This document shows, piece by piece, positions 13,927 through 21,445 of a stretch of DNA of 23,230 nucleotides. The notes under the pieces were generated by a model. It was not told the origin of the DNA. It did no database searches and saw only the letters and a list, made by a program, of their open reading frames with translations. Source of the DNA: an uncultured Fretibacterium sp. (GTDB lineage Bacteria; Synergistota; Synergistia; Synergistales; Aminobacteriaceae); NCBI RefSeq assembly GCF_963548695.1, contig NZ_CAUUWA010000037.1, forward strand, positions 1 through 23,230, written 5' to 3'. Each line of letters opens with the position of its first letter. Position 1 is the first letter of the stretch. The translations under genes and the position numbers were made by a program.

Positions 13927-14556
13927 ATGATTTTGACGGACATGACGGTGAGGGCTTTTTCGGAGAAACTGGCGTCCAACGCCCCGGCCCCCGGAGGCGG
14001 GAGCGCGGCGGCCCTGTCGGGCGCGCTCGGCGCGGCGCTGATCTCCATGGTCTGCCGACTGACGCAGGGCAAAGAAAAGTACGCGGAGTTCGAGTCGCTG
14101 GTTATGGATACAGTGACCAAGTCCGACGAGCTGATGAACGCCCTTCTGGGGGGGATCCAGAAGGACACCAATGCCTTCGACGGCGTCATCGCCGCGTTTG
14201 GGCTTCCCAAGGGGACGGACGCGGAGAAGGCCGCACGGACCGAGGCTATCCAGAAGGCCTACAAGGAGGCGATCGTCTCCCCCGAGACGACTGCCGACGA
14301 CTGCCTTGCCGTGATGCGTCTGGCCAAGAGCCTTCTGCATAAGAGCAACAAGAACGCGGCGAGCGACCTGGCCGTCGGGGCCATGCAGGCCTTCGCCGGG
14401 CTCTCCGGCGCGCTCGAAAACGTCGCGATCAACCTGCCCTCGATTAAGGACGCGGACTACGTGGCGAAGAAACGCGAGTGGATGAAGCTCGTCGAGGATG
14501 AGGGCACGAAACTCCTGAAGGAGGTTCGGGAGGGCGTCGCCAAGATGATCGCATAG
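13927..14556 (+). CDS. fchA: Cyclodeaminase/cyclohydrolase-family protein (FTCD C-domain / FchA type)
   Basis: This 209-aa all-helical protein is of the formiminotransferase-cyclodeaminase C-terminal family, which converts 5-formimino-tetrahydrofolate to 5,10-methenyl-tetrahydrofolate or hydrolyses methenyl-THF. The N-terminal block FSEKLASNAPAPGGGSAAAL is the family signature, followed by GALGAALISMVCRLT and a second half with NKNAASDLAVGAMQAF. The start at 13927 is decided by the ribosome site: AAGGAGG lies 7 bases from this ATG but only 1 base from the ATG at 13921. It follows the liv operon, so it may act in fermentation of histidine or one-carbon-yielding amino acids imported by it; no formiminotransferase gene is seen here. 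Confidence 0.9.
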   Translation: MILTDMTVRAFSEKLASNAPAPGGGSAAALSGALGAALISMVCRLTQGKEKYAEFESLVMDTVTKSDELMNALLGGIQKDTNAFDGVIAAFGLPKGTDAEKAARTEAIQKAYKEAIVSPETTADDCLAVMRLAKSLLHKSNKNAASDLAVGAMQAFAGLSGALENVAINLPSIKDADYVAKKREWMKLVEDEGTKLLKEVREGVAKMIA

Positions 14557-14592
14557 CTTGCCATGCCGCGGGGAAAATCCCAAAAAACTCCC

Positions 14593-14687
14593 TCGGGGCT
14601 CCGCCCCGAACCCCGCCCAGGGCGCAAGCTCCCTGGGAACCCTGTTTCCCATCCCGAGAGGGGGGCGTTGCCCCCTCTCGGGATGGG
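14593..14687. repeat. Array of three GC-rich hairpins (REP-like extragenic palindromes)
   Basis: Hairpin A has a 7-bp stem TCGGGGC/GCCCCGA (14593-14609). Hairpin B has a 7-bp stem CCCAGGG/CCCTGGG (14616-14637). Hairpin C has a perfect 17-bp stem starting CCCATCCCGAGAGG (14648-14664) pairing with 14671-14687 around GCGTTG. None is followed by a T run. The array fills the fchA-acpS gap and ends 18 bases before the inferred acpS start. Confidence 0.85.
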
Positions 14688-14705
14688 TTCATAGGGGGGC
14701 TCGCC

Positions 14706-15098
14706 CTGATCGCCGGGGTCGGGATCGACCTGTGCCGTATCTCGCGTATGCTTCGAGCCGTGCGGTCACGCCATTTCGTGGAGCGCGTCTTCCGCCCGGA
14801 GGAGATTGTCTATGCCGAGGCCAAGGGAGGCGAGCGGGCCCGCGCTGCAAGCTACGCCTCGGCCTTCGCCACACGGGAGGCCTTCTGCAAGGCGTCCGGC
14901 GTACCCCTGACGGAGGTGACCCTTGGGAAGGGCTTTTGCCTGCTCCGGGAGGGGGGCGTCCCAAAAATCGAACTCTCCCCAGGGACCGAGGCGTCGTTCC
15001 TCCCTGGACGCTCCAAGAGGCTCTGGGTCTCCCTGACGCACGACGGGGACTACGCCGCGGCCGTCGTAATCATCGAGACGAGGGAACCTCCACCCTGA
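14706..15098 (+). CDS. acpS: Holo-[acyl-carrier-protein] synthase, with apparent CTG start
   Basis: AcpS transfers 4'-phosphopantetheine from CoA to acyl carrier protein. The product (130 aa, normal for the family) has IAGVGIDLCRISRM with Asp8, FATREAFCKASG with Glu58 and Lys62 (the magnesium and CoA site), and the C-terminal WVSLTHDGDYAAAVVI. No ATG, GTG or TTG exists in this frame between the hairpin array and the conserved GVGIDL; the first Met is at 14748, after the essential Asp. CTG at 14706 puts Asp at position 8 as in known AcpS proteins and has a GGGGGG stretch 6 bases upstream. I therefore infer a CTG start. The upstream end may have been altered by the palindrome array. Confidence 0.85.
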   Translation: MIAGVGIDLCRISRMLRAVRSRHFVERVFRPEEIVYAEAKGGERARAASYASAFATREAFCKASGVPLTEVTLGKGFCLLREGGVPKIELSPGTEASFLPGRSKRLWVSLTHDGDYAAAVVIIETREPPP

Positions 15099-15113
15099 CT
15101 CCGGACACAAACG

Positions 15114-15839
15114 TCATACCCCCTCGCCGCCCCTCTCGTAGAGGACGTCGAGACAGGCGTCGCAGAGCGCCTGGAGGCTCGACACCTCCCGCTCCGCCGG
15201 CAGGCCCGCGGCCGCGTAGGCCAGGGGCAATTCCGTGCAGGCCGTCACGATCGGCATGTCCTTCTCGCGCCACAGCTCCTCCGCAACCCCATGCATCAGA
15301 CCGGCCGCCTCCGCCGTCTCCCCGGCCTTCACCAAGCACAGGCACCGCTGCACCCGGCCCTGCTGTTCCTCCGACGGGTGCAGAAACCGATACCCCCTCC
15401 GCTCCGCACAGGCCGGATAGATTCCGCAGGCCCGCGTCCCCGTTGTGGACAGAAGCCACGCCCCCCGCGGACTGCGGCGCCGCGCGGCGTCCAGGGTGGC
15501 CTCCACGATGTGGACCAGAGGCACGGACAGATCGGCCCGAAGGCGGTCGATGAAGTGATGGGCCGTGTTGCAGGGGACGACTAGCAAATCCGCCCCCCAC
15601 TCGGCCAGGCGCAGCAGGTCCCGGCGCATCGCGGGCAGAGGATCGGGGCCGGCGCCCAGAATCCCGGCGGTTCGGTCCGGGATGTCGGGGTCCGAGAGCA
15701 TCATAAGATACGGATGCTCAGCGTCGTTCCGAGCCGGGGCCCCGGCCGCCAGAAGCCTCAGAAACTCGGCCGCCGCCGCAGGCCCCATCCCACCCAGGAT
15801 CCCCAGCTTTTTTTCTGGCTTGGAGAGCAATTCTGTCAA
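15114..15839 (-). CDS. Aspartate/glutamate racemase family protein
   Basis: This 241-aa cofactor-independent amino-acid racemase is of the Asp/Glu/hydantoin racemase family. It carries the N-terminal KLGILGGMGPAAAAEFLRLL, the first catalytic cysteine in VVPCNTAHHF (Cys90), and the second in VTACTELPLAY (Cys201), flanking two Rossmann-like halves. NDAEHPYLMMLSDPDIPDRT is typical of the aspartate racemase branch. A role in D-amino acid supply for peptidoglycan or in amino-acid catabolism is likely. The start is TTG at 15839; AGGAAGGAG overlaps it closely, so TTG at 15830 is an alternative. The gene converges on acpS with only 15 bases between their stops. Confidence 0.9.
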   Translation of the reverse strand: MTELLSKPEKKLGILGGMGPAAAAEFLRLLAAGAPARNDAEHPYLMMLSDPDIPDRTAGILGAGPDPLPAMRRDLLRLAEWGADLLVVPCNTAHHFIDRLRADLSVPLVHIVEATLDAARRRSPRGAWLLSTTGTRACGIYPACAERRGYRFLHPSEEQQGRVQRCLCLVKAGETAEAAGLMHGVAEELWREKDMPIVTACTELPLAYAAAGLPAEREVSSLQALCDACLDVLYERGGEGV

Positions 15840-15856
15840 AACTCCTTCCTGACGTT

Positions 15857-15922
15857 CCTAAGGAAACGCTGATTCAATCTTTATAAAATATGCGTTTTTG
15901 TTTCAATCAGTGCTTCCCTAAA
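15857..15922. repeat. Imperfect inverted repeat, MITE-like or terminator, sharing a motif with 376
   Basis: The left arm at 15859-15877 (TAAGGAAACGCTGATT and on) and the right arm at 15903-15920 (its complement TAGGGAAGCACTGATT) match at about 16 of 22 positions around a 20-odd-base AT-rich centre. Most mismatches become G-U pairs in a minus-strand transcript. The right arm contains the flavodoxin stop. The left arm matches 17 of 18 bases with 376-393. It could be a terminator, a small transposon-derived element, or both. Confidence 0.6.
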
Positions 15923-16364
15923 GTGCTTTTATGAACTCCCTGGCCTTCAAAAGTTCCTTGTCCGTCGGGTGTTTTCTCCCGATCCCGCCGAAGAGCCCGA
16001 ATGGCCCCCAGGTGTCGTACCCCCTGCAGGCGTATCGTCCGACGTAGGTTCCGGCCTTCTCCCTTAGGATGCGCTCGACGGAGACGGCGTAGTTCTTGAA
16101 GTCGATCCCCGCCGTGTAGACGATGAACGTCCTCTGATGCGCATCGAGCTCGATGTCCTTCGCCAGCTGGACGATGGCGGGGCTCAACGACTGGAAGTAC
16201 ACGCCCGACGCAAACCCGATGACGTCGTATCTCGAGAAATCCACATCCTTCGCCCGGTCCGCGGGATACAGATCGCAGGCCCGTTCCTCCGCCATCGCCT
16301 CCACAACTTTTTTCGTGTTGCCATGATGGGTCGAGACATACACGATTGCGATTTTCGCTTCCAT
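15918..16364 (-). CDS. Flavodoxin-family protein
   Basis: This 148-aa protein of the flavodoxin fold begins EAKIAIVYVSTHHGNTKKVV, where STHHGNT (11-17) is the FMN phosphate loop. It continues with SRYDVIGFASGVYFQSLSPA and RTFIVYTAGIDFKNYA, the second strand-loop pair around the isoalloxazine ring. Such short flavodoxins act as electron carriers or quinone/flavin reductases; the partner is unknown. The ATG at 16364 has AAAGGGG about 9 bases upstream; the longer frame from 16490 reads shadow of the MATE gene. It lies 40 bases after the MATE stop on the same strand and is probably co-transcribed. Confidence 0.88.
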   Translation of the reverse strand: MEAKIAIVYVSTHHGNTKKVVEAMAEERACDLYPADRAKDVDFSRYDVIGFASGVYFQSLSPAIVQLAKDIELDAHQRTFIVYTAGIDFKNYAVSVERILREKAGTYVGRYACRGYDTWGPFGLFGGIGRKHPTDKELLKAREFIKAL

Positions 16365-16404
16365 ACGACTTTGCCCCTTTCCTCGACTGCCCCACCAGCC
16401 CCCG

Positions 16405-17745
16405 TCAATGCCCCAGCAGGCGGCGTCCGTTGATCCGGAAGTAGAGTGAGGCCAGGAGGAACGCCACCGTATCGGTGATGGGAAAGGCACACCACGCGCC
16501 CTTCAACCCGAAGAGGCCCGACAGGCTCCAGACCAGCGGGATGATCAACAAAAACTGGCGCAGCACGGAGAAGCAAAGCGAGGGGACCCCCCGCCCGATC
16601 CCCTGGTAGAACCCTGAGAAGAGGATCTGGAAACCGGCGAACACGATGCCGAACGCGATGAACCGAGCGCCCGTGACACCCTGGGCAATCAGCTCCGGGT
16701 CGTCGGAGAAGATGGCGAAGAGCCGGTCGGGAAACAGGAGCAGGACGCAGGAGCCCAGACAGCATATAGCCGTCGCGGTCAGGGCCGACAGCTTGAGGGC
16801 CTGCCACACGCGCCTGAGGTCCCCGGCCCCCCAGTTGTAGCCGACGATGGGCACCATCCCCTGGTTCATCCCGAGGATCGGCATCACGATCAGGGAGTTG
16901 GTGCGCTGGATGATGCCGTAAGCCGCCATCCCCGCGTCCCCTCCGTACCGCGCGAAGGTGTTGTTCAGGAACCCGATCGTGAGGGCGATTCCGATCTGGT
17001 TGAAGAAGGCGGACATCCCCACCCGGACGATCTCGGCCAGGAGCCGGAGTTGGGGCCGGAGACAATCCGCCCTCAGCCTCAGCACGCTCTTCCCGGAGAG
17101 GTAATACCAGGCGAGCCAGACCGCCCCCAGCGTCTGGCTGATGGCGGTGGCCCAGGCCGCCCCCACCACGCCCATCCCCAGGTTGAAGATGAGGAGCGCG
17201 TCCAGAAATACGTTCATCAGCCCCGATATCAGCATGGTGACCATGGCGAGCCGGGCATTGCCCTCTCCCCTCGCCGCGTTGTTGCTGACGATGGAATAGG
17301 AGAAGGCGGGGATCGAGATGCCCACGATGCGGACGTAGGCAATGGAGTCGCGAACGATGGACTCCGAGGCCCCGAGGACGCGCACCAGCGGTTCCGCGAG
17401 GAGGACGATGACCCCTGCCATAATCGCCCCCAGGATCAGCGAGACCGACGTGATCGTCCCCAGCGCGCGTTCCGCACGGTCGACGTCGCGCGCGCCCAGG
17501 CTCCTCGATATCAGGGACACCCCGCCCGAGCCCATCAGCAGGGCGAAGGCCATGACCACGATCTGGATGGGAAAGGCGGAGAAGACGGCCGCGATGCCAT
17601 GAGGCCCGACGCTGCGCCCGACGAAAAAAGCGTCCACGACGTTGTAGAGGGACTGGACCATCATCCCCACCACGGAGGGCGTCGACAGACGCAGAAGAAG
17701 TTTCCCCATAGGTTCGTGCCCGAGCGCCTCGACGTCCCGCATCAT
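16405..17745 (-). CDS. MATE-family efflux transporter
   Basis: This 446-aa polytopic protein of the multidrug and toxic compound extrusion family is a cation-driven antiporter in the inner membrane. The two homologous halves are visible: N-half with GKLLLRLSTPSVVGMMVQSL and YNVVDAFFVGRSVGPHGIAA, and C-half with GMSAFFNQIGIALTIGFLNN and GMNQGMVPIVGYNWGAGD. About twelve hydrophobic segments are present. ATG at 17745 and the adjacent ATG at 17742 share a nearby AAGGGG. The ORF remains open far upstream, but that part is shadow of the metal ATPase. The position between the metal ATPase and flavodoxin suggests a detoxification cluster, though the substrate is unknown. Confidence 0.92.
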   Translation of the reverse strand: MMRDVEALGHEPMGKLLLRLSTPSVVGMMVQSLYNVVDAFFVGRSVGPHGIAAVFSAFPIQIVVMAFALLMGSGGVSLISRSLGARDVDRAERALGTITSVSLILGAIMAGVIVLLAEPLVRVLGASESIVRDSIAYVRIVGISIPAFSYSIVSNNAARGEGNARLAMVTMLISGLMNVFLDALLIFNLGMGVVGAAWATAISQTLGAVWLAWYYLSGKSVLRLRADCLRPQLRLLAEIVRVGMSAFFNQIGIALTIGFLNNTFARYGGDAGMAAYGIIQRTNSLIVMPILGMNQGMVPIVGYNWGAGDLRRVWQALKLSALTATAICCLGSCVLLLFPDRLFAIFSDDPELIAQGVTGARFIAFGIVFAGFQILFSGFYQGIGRGVPSLCFSVLRQFLLIIPLVWSLSGLFGLKGAWCAFPITDTVAFLLASLYFRINGRRLLGH

Positions 17746-17810
17746 CCCACCCCTTGTCCTTCGTACCCGGTTTCCCCTTATTTTACAATACGGTCGGGCA
17801 TCGGGACGCG

Positions 17811-19943
17811 TCACTCGGAAGGGCCTTCCGCCCCCCTCCCGGCCCTGGCCGAGTTCAGGACGGCCAGCAGTGCTACCCCGACGTCGGCGAAGATGGCCTC
17901 CCACAGTCCGATGGAGCCGATGAACCCCAGGACGAGAAAGAGGAGCTTGGCGCCCAGCGCACCCGCGATGTTCTGTCTCACGATACTGCGCGTCCGCCGC
18001 GCGATCTCCGCCAGCTCTGCCACGCGCGAGGGCGCGTCGTTGAGGAGCACAACGTCCGCCGCCTCGATGGCGACGTCGGAGCCCAGGGCCCCCATGGCGA
18101 TCCCCACATGTGACGAGGCCAGAAGCGGGGCGTCGTTCACCCCGTCCCCCACGAAGGCGGCCGGCCGGCCCTCCGTCAGCTCCCGGAAGGCCTCCACCTT
18201 CATCTCGGGCAGGAGCTCGGCGCGAAAGTCGTCCATCCCCAGTTTTTCTGCCACACGCTCCGCGGTGTCCCTGCGGTCCCCCGTCAGCATGTAGCTTCGG
18301 ATCCCCCTGTCGCGCAGCTCTTTGATGGTCCGGTGGGCGTCGGACCGTATGACGTCCGAGACCTCGACCGTTCCCAGAAAGCGTTTGCCCTGCCCCACAT
18401 AGATCAGGGTGCCCGAAGAGTCGTCCCGTGCCTCGAGGGCGTCCACCCCATTTTCCCGGAGCCACTCGGCCCTGCCCGCGTAGAACGTCTCGCCGTTCCG
18501 GAGGGCGCGCACACCCTTGCCCGCGGCCTCCGTGGCCTCGATACCCCTGGGGTTGACCGTCCCGAAGGCCTCGCGGACGGAGCGGGCCAGGGGATGCCCT
18601 GACAGGGCCTCGGCGACGCGGGCCCCCTCCCGGAGCTCCTCCTCCGCCACCCCCTTCGCGGGGCGGACGACCGTGACCTTGAACACCCCCTCCGTCAGCG
18701 TGCCGGTTTTGTCGAAGGCCACGGCGGCGATGCCGCTCATCGCGTCAAGGACGCTCCCGCCCTTGACCAGGATGCCCCGCCTCGAAGCGGCCCCGATGCC
18801 GCCGAAGTACCCCAGCGGCACGGAGATGACCAGGGCGCAGGGGCAGGAGACCATCAGCACCACGAGGGAGCGATAGAACCACTCCCGCCACCCTCCTTCC
18901 AGGACGAGGGGCGGAACCAGAAGCGTCAGCAGGGCGACCCCAAAGATTGCGGGGGTGTACCAGGCCGCAAAGCGCGTGATGAACCGCTCCACGGGGGACT
19001 TGTTCGCCGCGGCGCGCTCCACCATATCCAGCACGCGGGCGATCTCCGAGGACTCGAAGGGGCCGGACGCCTCCAGGACCAGCGAGCCGTCCAGGCATAC
19101 CGTCCCGCCGTAGACCCTCGAGCCGACGACGGTGCGCACGGGGACCGACTCACCCGTGATAGGGGCGGTGTCGACCTGGGACTCCCCGGAGACGACCGTG
19201 CCGTCCACCGGAATTTTCTCCCCCGGCCGTACCACCACCCTCATACCCGTCGTCACGGCCTCCGGGGCGAGGTCCTCGACGTCGTCTCCATCCAGAACGT
19301 GGGCCACCTTGGGCTTCTCGGCGAGCAGGGCCCGGACGGACCGGCGCGAACGGCCCGCCGCCCGTCCCTGGAGCCACTCCCCAAGCTGATAGAGGACCAT
19401 GACAGCCAGGGCCTCCGGCAGTTCCCCCAGGCCGATGGCCGCCAGGGACGCCCCACCCATGAGGGTGAACTCGTTGAAGAAGCGCCCTCTGCGCAGGCTG
19501 CTCCACCCGTGATACAGCACCGGCATCCCACAGAGCAGCCAGGGGACGCCATAGAAGATGCCGCGTCGGACGGGCGGGAGCGAGCCGCCGATGAAGAACC
19601 CCACGATCAGGACCAGGAGCCCCATGAACTGAACGGCGAGCTCCCAGAAGTCCGGTTCGTCCTCCTCCCCGGGATGGCCCGAGCAGGTACCGCAGCACCC
19701 CCCGCATCCGTGTCCTTCGTGTCCGTGCCCATGAGAGCCGTGCTCATGGGGTTCGTCATGACCGTGACGGTGACCGCAGCGGCAGGCGTCCCCACAGGAA
19801 TCTTCGTCTTGGTGATGTTCGTGATGTCCGCAGCAGCCTCCCTCATGCTCGTGCTCGTGCTCGTGCTCATGTTCATGCTCGTGCCCGTGTTCTCCGCAGG
19901 GAATGCCGTCCCCCGACTCGAGTTTCATCTCCGCACCGCTCAT
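17811..19943 (-). CDS. Heavy-metal-translocating P1B-type ATPase with His/Cys-rich N-terminus (Zn/Cd-type)
   Basis: This 710-aa metal-exporting ATPase has a TGES actuator motif at 264-267, the ion-path CPC at 367-369, DKTGTLT phosphorylation motif at 411-417, SGHPLA, and VGDGVNDAPLL. The last membrane helices contain KLLFLVLG and ADVGVALLAVLNSARA, whose Lys and Asp are the signature of the Zn/Cd/Pb subgroup (ZntA/CadA, P1B-2). Instead of a folded HMA domain with GMTC, residues 16-90 are packed with His, Cys and Glu, including a run of alternating His-Glu. The start at 19943 (MSGAEMK) has GGAGG 8 bases upstream; an extension to 19997 would begin inside 19-bp repeats. It lies downstream of a CsoR-like repressor, presumably its regulator. 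Confidence 0.93.
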   Translation of the reverse strand: MSGAEMKLESGDGIPCGEHGHEHEHEHEHEHEHEGGCCGHHEHHQDEDSCGDACRCGHRHGHDEPHEHGSHGHGHEGHGCGGCCGTCSGHPGEEDEPDFWELAVQFMGLLVLIVGFFIGGSLPPVRRGIFYGVPWLLCGMPVLYHGWSSLRRGRFFNEFTLMGGASLAAIGLGELPEALAVMVLYQLGEWLQGRAAGRSRRSVRALLAEKPKVAHVLDGDDVEDLAPEAVTTGMRVVVRPGEKIPVDGTVVSGESQVDTAPITGESVPVRTVVGSRVYGGTVCLDGSLVLEASGPFESSEIARVLDMVERAAANKSPVERFITRFAAWYTPAIFGVALLTLLVPPLVLEGGWREWFYRSLVVLMVSCPCALVISVPLGYFGGIGAASRRGILVKGGSVLDAMSGIAAVAFDKTGTLTEGVFKVTVVRPAKGVAEEELREGARVAEALSGHPLARSVREAFGTVNPRGIEATEAAGKGVRALRNGETFYAGRAEWLRENGVDALEARDDSSGTLIYVGQGKRFLGTVEVSDVIRSDAHRTIKELRDRGIRSYMLTGDRRDTAERVAEKLGMDDFRAELLPEMKVEAFRELTEGRPAAFVGDGVNDAPLLASSHVGIAMGALGSDVAIEAADVVLLNDAPSRVAELAEIARRTRSIVRQNIAGALGAKLLFLVLGFIGSIGLWEAIFADVGVALLAVLNSARAGRGAEGPSE

Positions 19944-19963
19944 GGCTTCGCCCTCCAATCCGC

Positions 19964-20039
19964 ATTCCAATATTTCAACCATATTCCAATATTTCAACCA
20001 TATTCCAATATTTCAACTATATTCCAGTATTCCAATGGT
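19964..20039. repeat. Three to four tandem 19-bp repeats between csoR-like gene and metal ATPase
   Basis: ATTCCAATATTTCAACCAT occurs at 19964-19982 and 19983-20001, with a one-base variant at 20002-20020 and a degenerate fourth copy at 20021-20039. The AT-rich array forms most of the leader of the ATPase gene and contrasts with its GC-rich flanks. Nineteen is not a multiple of three, which argues against coding. Confidence 0.95.
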
Positions 20040-20094
20040 CCGCGCCCCACGGGTCTTTGCGCTTCGGCAGGGCCAGCGCGCGGGACGTGGGAGA

Positions 20095-20370
20095 TCACAC
20101 CAGGCGGGAGAACTGCTCCAGGGCCCCGGAGAGGCGGTCCAGAACCTCGTCGCCGTTGCCCTGCTGGATGCCGTCCAGAACGCAGTGGTGCAGGTGTCCC
20201 TCCAGGACGTACTGCCCCACCTTGTGCAGGGCCGCCTTGACCGATCCGATCTGGATGAGGATGTCCTCGCAGGGCTTGTCCTCCTCCACCATCCGCACGA
20301 GCCCGCGCACCTGCCCCTCGATCCTCCTGAGCCGGCGAACGATGTCCTTCTCATCGATGCACTGCAGCAT
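20095..20370 (-). CDS. csoR: CsoR/RcnR-family metal-sensing transcriptional repressor
   Basis: This 91-aa all-helical repressor of the CsoR/RcnR/FrmR family binds operator DNA until metal or another effector binds. The family core DIVRRLRRIEGQVRGLVRMVEE is followed by Cys34 (KPCEDIL), His59 and Cys63 (GHLHHCV). The spacing C-x24-H-x3-C is that of the Cu(I) site of CsoR; FrmR and RcnR types usually lack the third Cys. The conserved QIGSVKAALHKVG helix is present. The ATG at 20370 has a purine-rich GAGG site. Two palindromic operators lie just upstream. The gene precedes the metal ATPase on the same strand by 151 bases and probably controls it. Confidence 0.92.
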   Translation of the reverse strand: MLQCIDEKDIVRRLRRIEGQVRGLVRMVEEDKPCEDILIQIGSVKAALHKVGQYVLEGHLHHCVLDGIQQGNGDEVLDRLSGALEQFSRLV

Positions 20371-20391
20371 GAGTGCTCCTCGCCCCCTCCA

Positions 20392-20431
20392 ATACCCCTA
20401 TGGGGTATCTATATACCCTACCAGGGTATAT
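20392..20431. promoter_or_regulatory. Two adjacent palindromic operators upstream of the CsoR-like gene
   Basis: Site 1 at 20392-20408 is a perfect palindrome (ATACCCC, TAT, GGGGTAT). Site 2 at 20411-20431 is ATATACCC, five bases, GGGTATAT, also perfect. A/T-flanked G/C tracts of this type are the recognised operators of CsoR-family repressors. A TTGACA lies on the minus strand at 20445-20450, so the sites probably cover the promoter of the repressor itself and the downstream ATPase. Confidence 0.78.
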
Positions 20432-20518
20432 CTTTTTCGGGAAATGTCAAGAAAAAGTGTAAGATTTTTCCTGTGGGCGGAAATTGCCATCGCCCGGCCG
20501 CCGCCGGGCGGAGGGCGG

Positions 20519-20524
20519 TATAAT
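20519..20524 (+). promoter_or_regulatory. Possible -10 box upstream of nnrD
   Basis: A perfect TATAAT lies 69 bases upstream of the nnrD ATG. No -35 is found at 16-18 bp, where a GC-rich hairpin (CCCGGC/GCCGGG, 20493-20508) sits; TTGCCA is 29 bp away. The call is weak. Confidence 0.3.
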
Positions 20525-20593
20525 ATGAAAAGTATGGGGAAGTGCGGGTCTGGACCGCTCCTTCGATTTTGACTTCGTTATGGGGGGACGAAT

Positions 20594-21445
20594 ATGCCGC
20601 TCCAGGATTTTTCGAGGGCCGAGGCGGCGGCGCTTCTGCCGGGCCGTCCGGCCAACATGCACAAGGGGAACCGCGGGCGGCTGCTCGTCGTGGGTGGTTC
20701 CGACCGTTATCCGGGGGCTCCCGCGCTGTCCGCCCTGGCGGCGCTGCGCAGCGGAAGCGGGGTTGTCAGCCTGCTCTCGTCCTCTGCGGTGTGCGCTGCC
20801 TGCGCGGCGCGGCTCCCTGAGGTCGTCTATCTGCCGGACGGGGGGGACTGGACCCGGACGGCCCTGAACGAGGCCCCGTCCCTTGCTGCCGCTGTCGTAG
20901 GGCCGGGGCTGGGGCGCGCCGCCGAGTCCCTGAGCGTGGTTCGGGATCTCTGGGTCCGATGGCCCAAGCCCCTTCTGGTGGATGGCGACGGCCTGTTTGC
21001 CCTGTCCGGCGTCGCGGTCGAGGCCTGTTTTTCCCGGGGCGACGCGGTGTTGACCCCCCATGAGGGGGAGGCTGCCCGCCTTTTGGGGATCTCGTCGGAT
21101 GCCGTGCGAGGCGATCGCCTGAGTGCGGCGCGGCGCTTGGCCGAACGTTGGGGCTGCGTGCTGCTCAAGGGGAACCCCACGATTGTGGCCTGGCGCGGGG
21201 GGGAGATGGTCCGCCGTTTGAGCTGGGGCGGGCCGGAGCTCTCCGTCCCGGGCTCGGGCGATGTGCTCTCCGGCTGTATCGGGGCCTTCCTGGCGATGGG
21301 GCTTGCAGCGCGGGACGCGGCGCTGTTGGGTGCATCCCTGCACGGCATGGCGGGGGCACGCCTGCGCTCCGGAGGCGTGGACGGCGTGCTGGCCTCCGAG
21401 ATTGCGGACGCCCTGCGCCCCGCGATAGAGGCGCTGCGCTCATGA
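20594..21445 (+). CDS. nnrD: ADP/ATP-dependent NAD(P)H-hydrate dehydratase, stand-alone
   Basis: This 283-aa ribokinase-fold enzyme of the CARKD/YjeF C-domain family repairs hydrated NADH and NADPH. Motifs include HKGNRGRLLVVGGS (23-36), GPGLG (103-107), LLVDGDGL with Asp130, LTPHEGEAARLLG (153-165), VLLKGNPTIVA and the nucleotide/anion-hole GSGDVLSG (220-227), where the family usually has GTGDVLAG. In many bacteria it is fused to the NnrE epimerase; here only the dehydratase domain is present and no epimerase is seen in the window. The ATG at 20594 follows a G-rich site. It overlaps the next gene by ATGA. Confidence 0.92.
   Translation: MPLQDFSRAEAAALLPGRPANMHKGNRGRLLVVGGSDRYPGAPALSALAALRSGSGVVSLLSSSAVCAACAARLPEVVYLPDGGDWTRTALNEAPSLAAAVVGPGLGRAAESLSVVRDLWVRWPKPLLVDGDGLFALSGVAVEACFSRGDAVLTPHEGEAARLLGISSDAVRGDRLSAARRLAERWGCVLLKGNPTIVAWRGGEMVRRLSWGGPELSVPGSGDVLSGCIGAFLAMGLAARDAALLGASLHGMAGARLRSGGVDGVLASEIADALRPAIEALRS

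Noticed and set aside
14648..14687. Rho-independent terminator of fchA
   Set aside because: The stem is very strong but no T run follows on either strand, so I list it as a palindrome rather than a terminator.
17050..18294. 414-codon plus-strand open frame
   Set aside because: It is antisense to the MATE and ATPase genes, has His/Asp/Arg-rich composition and no domain.
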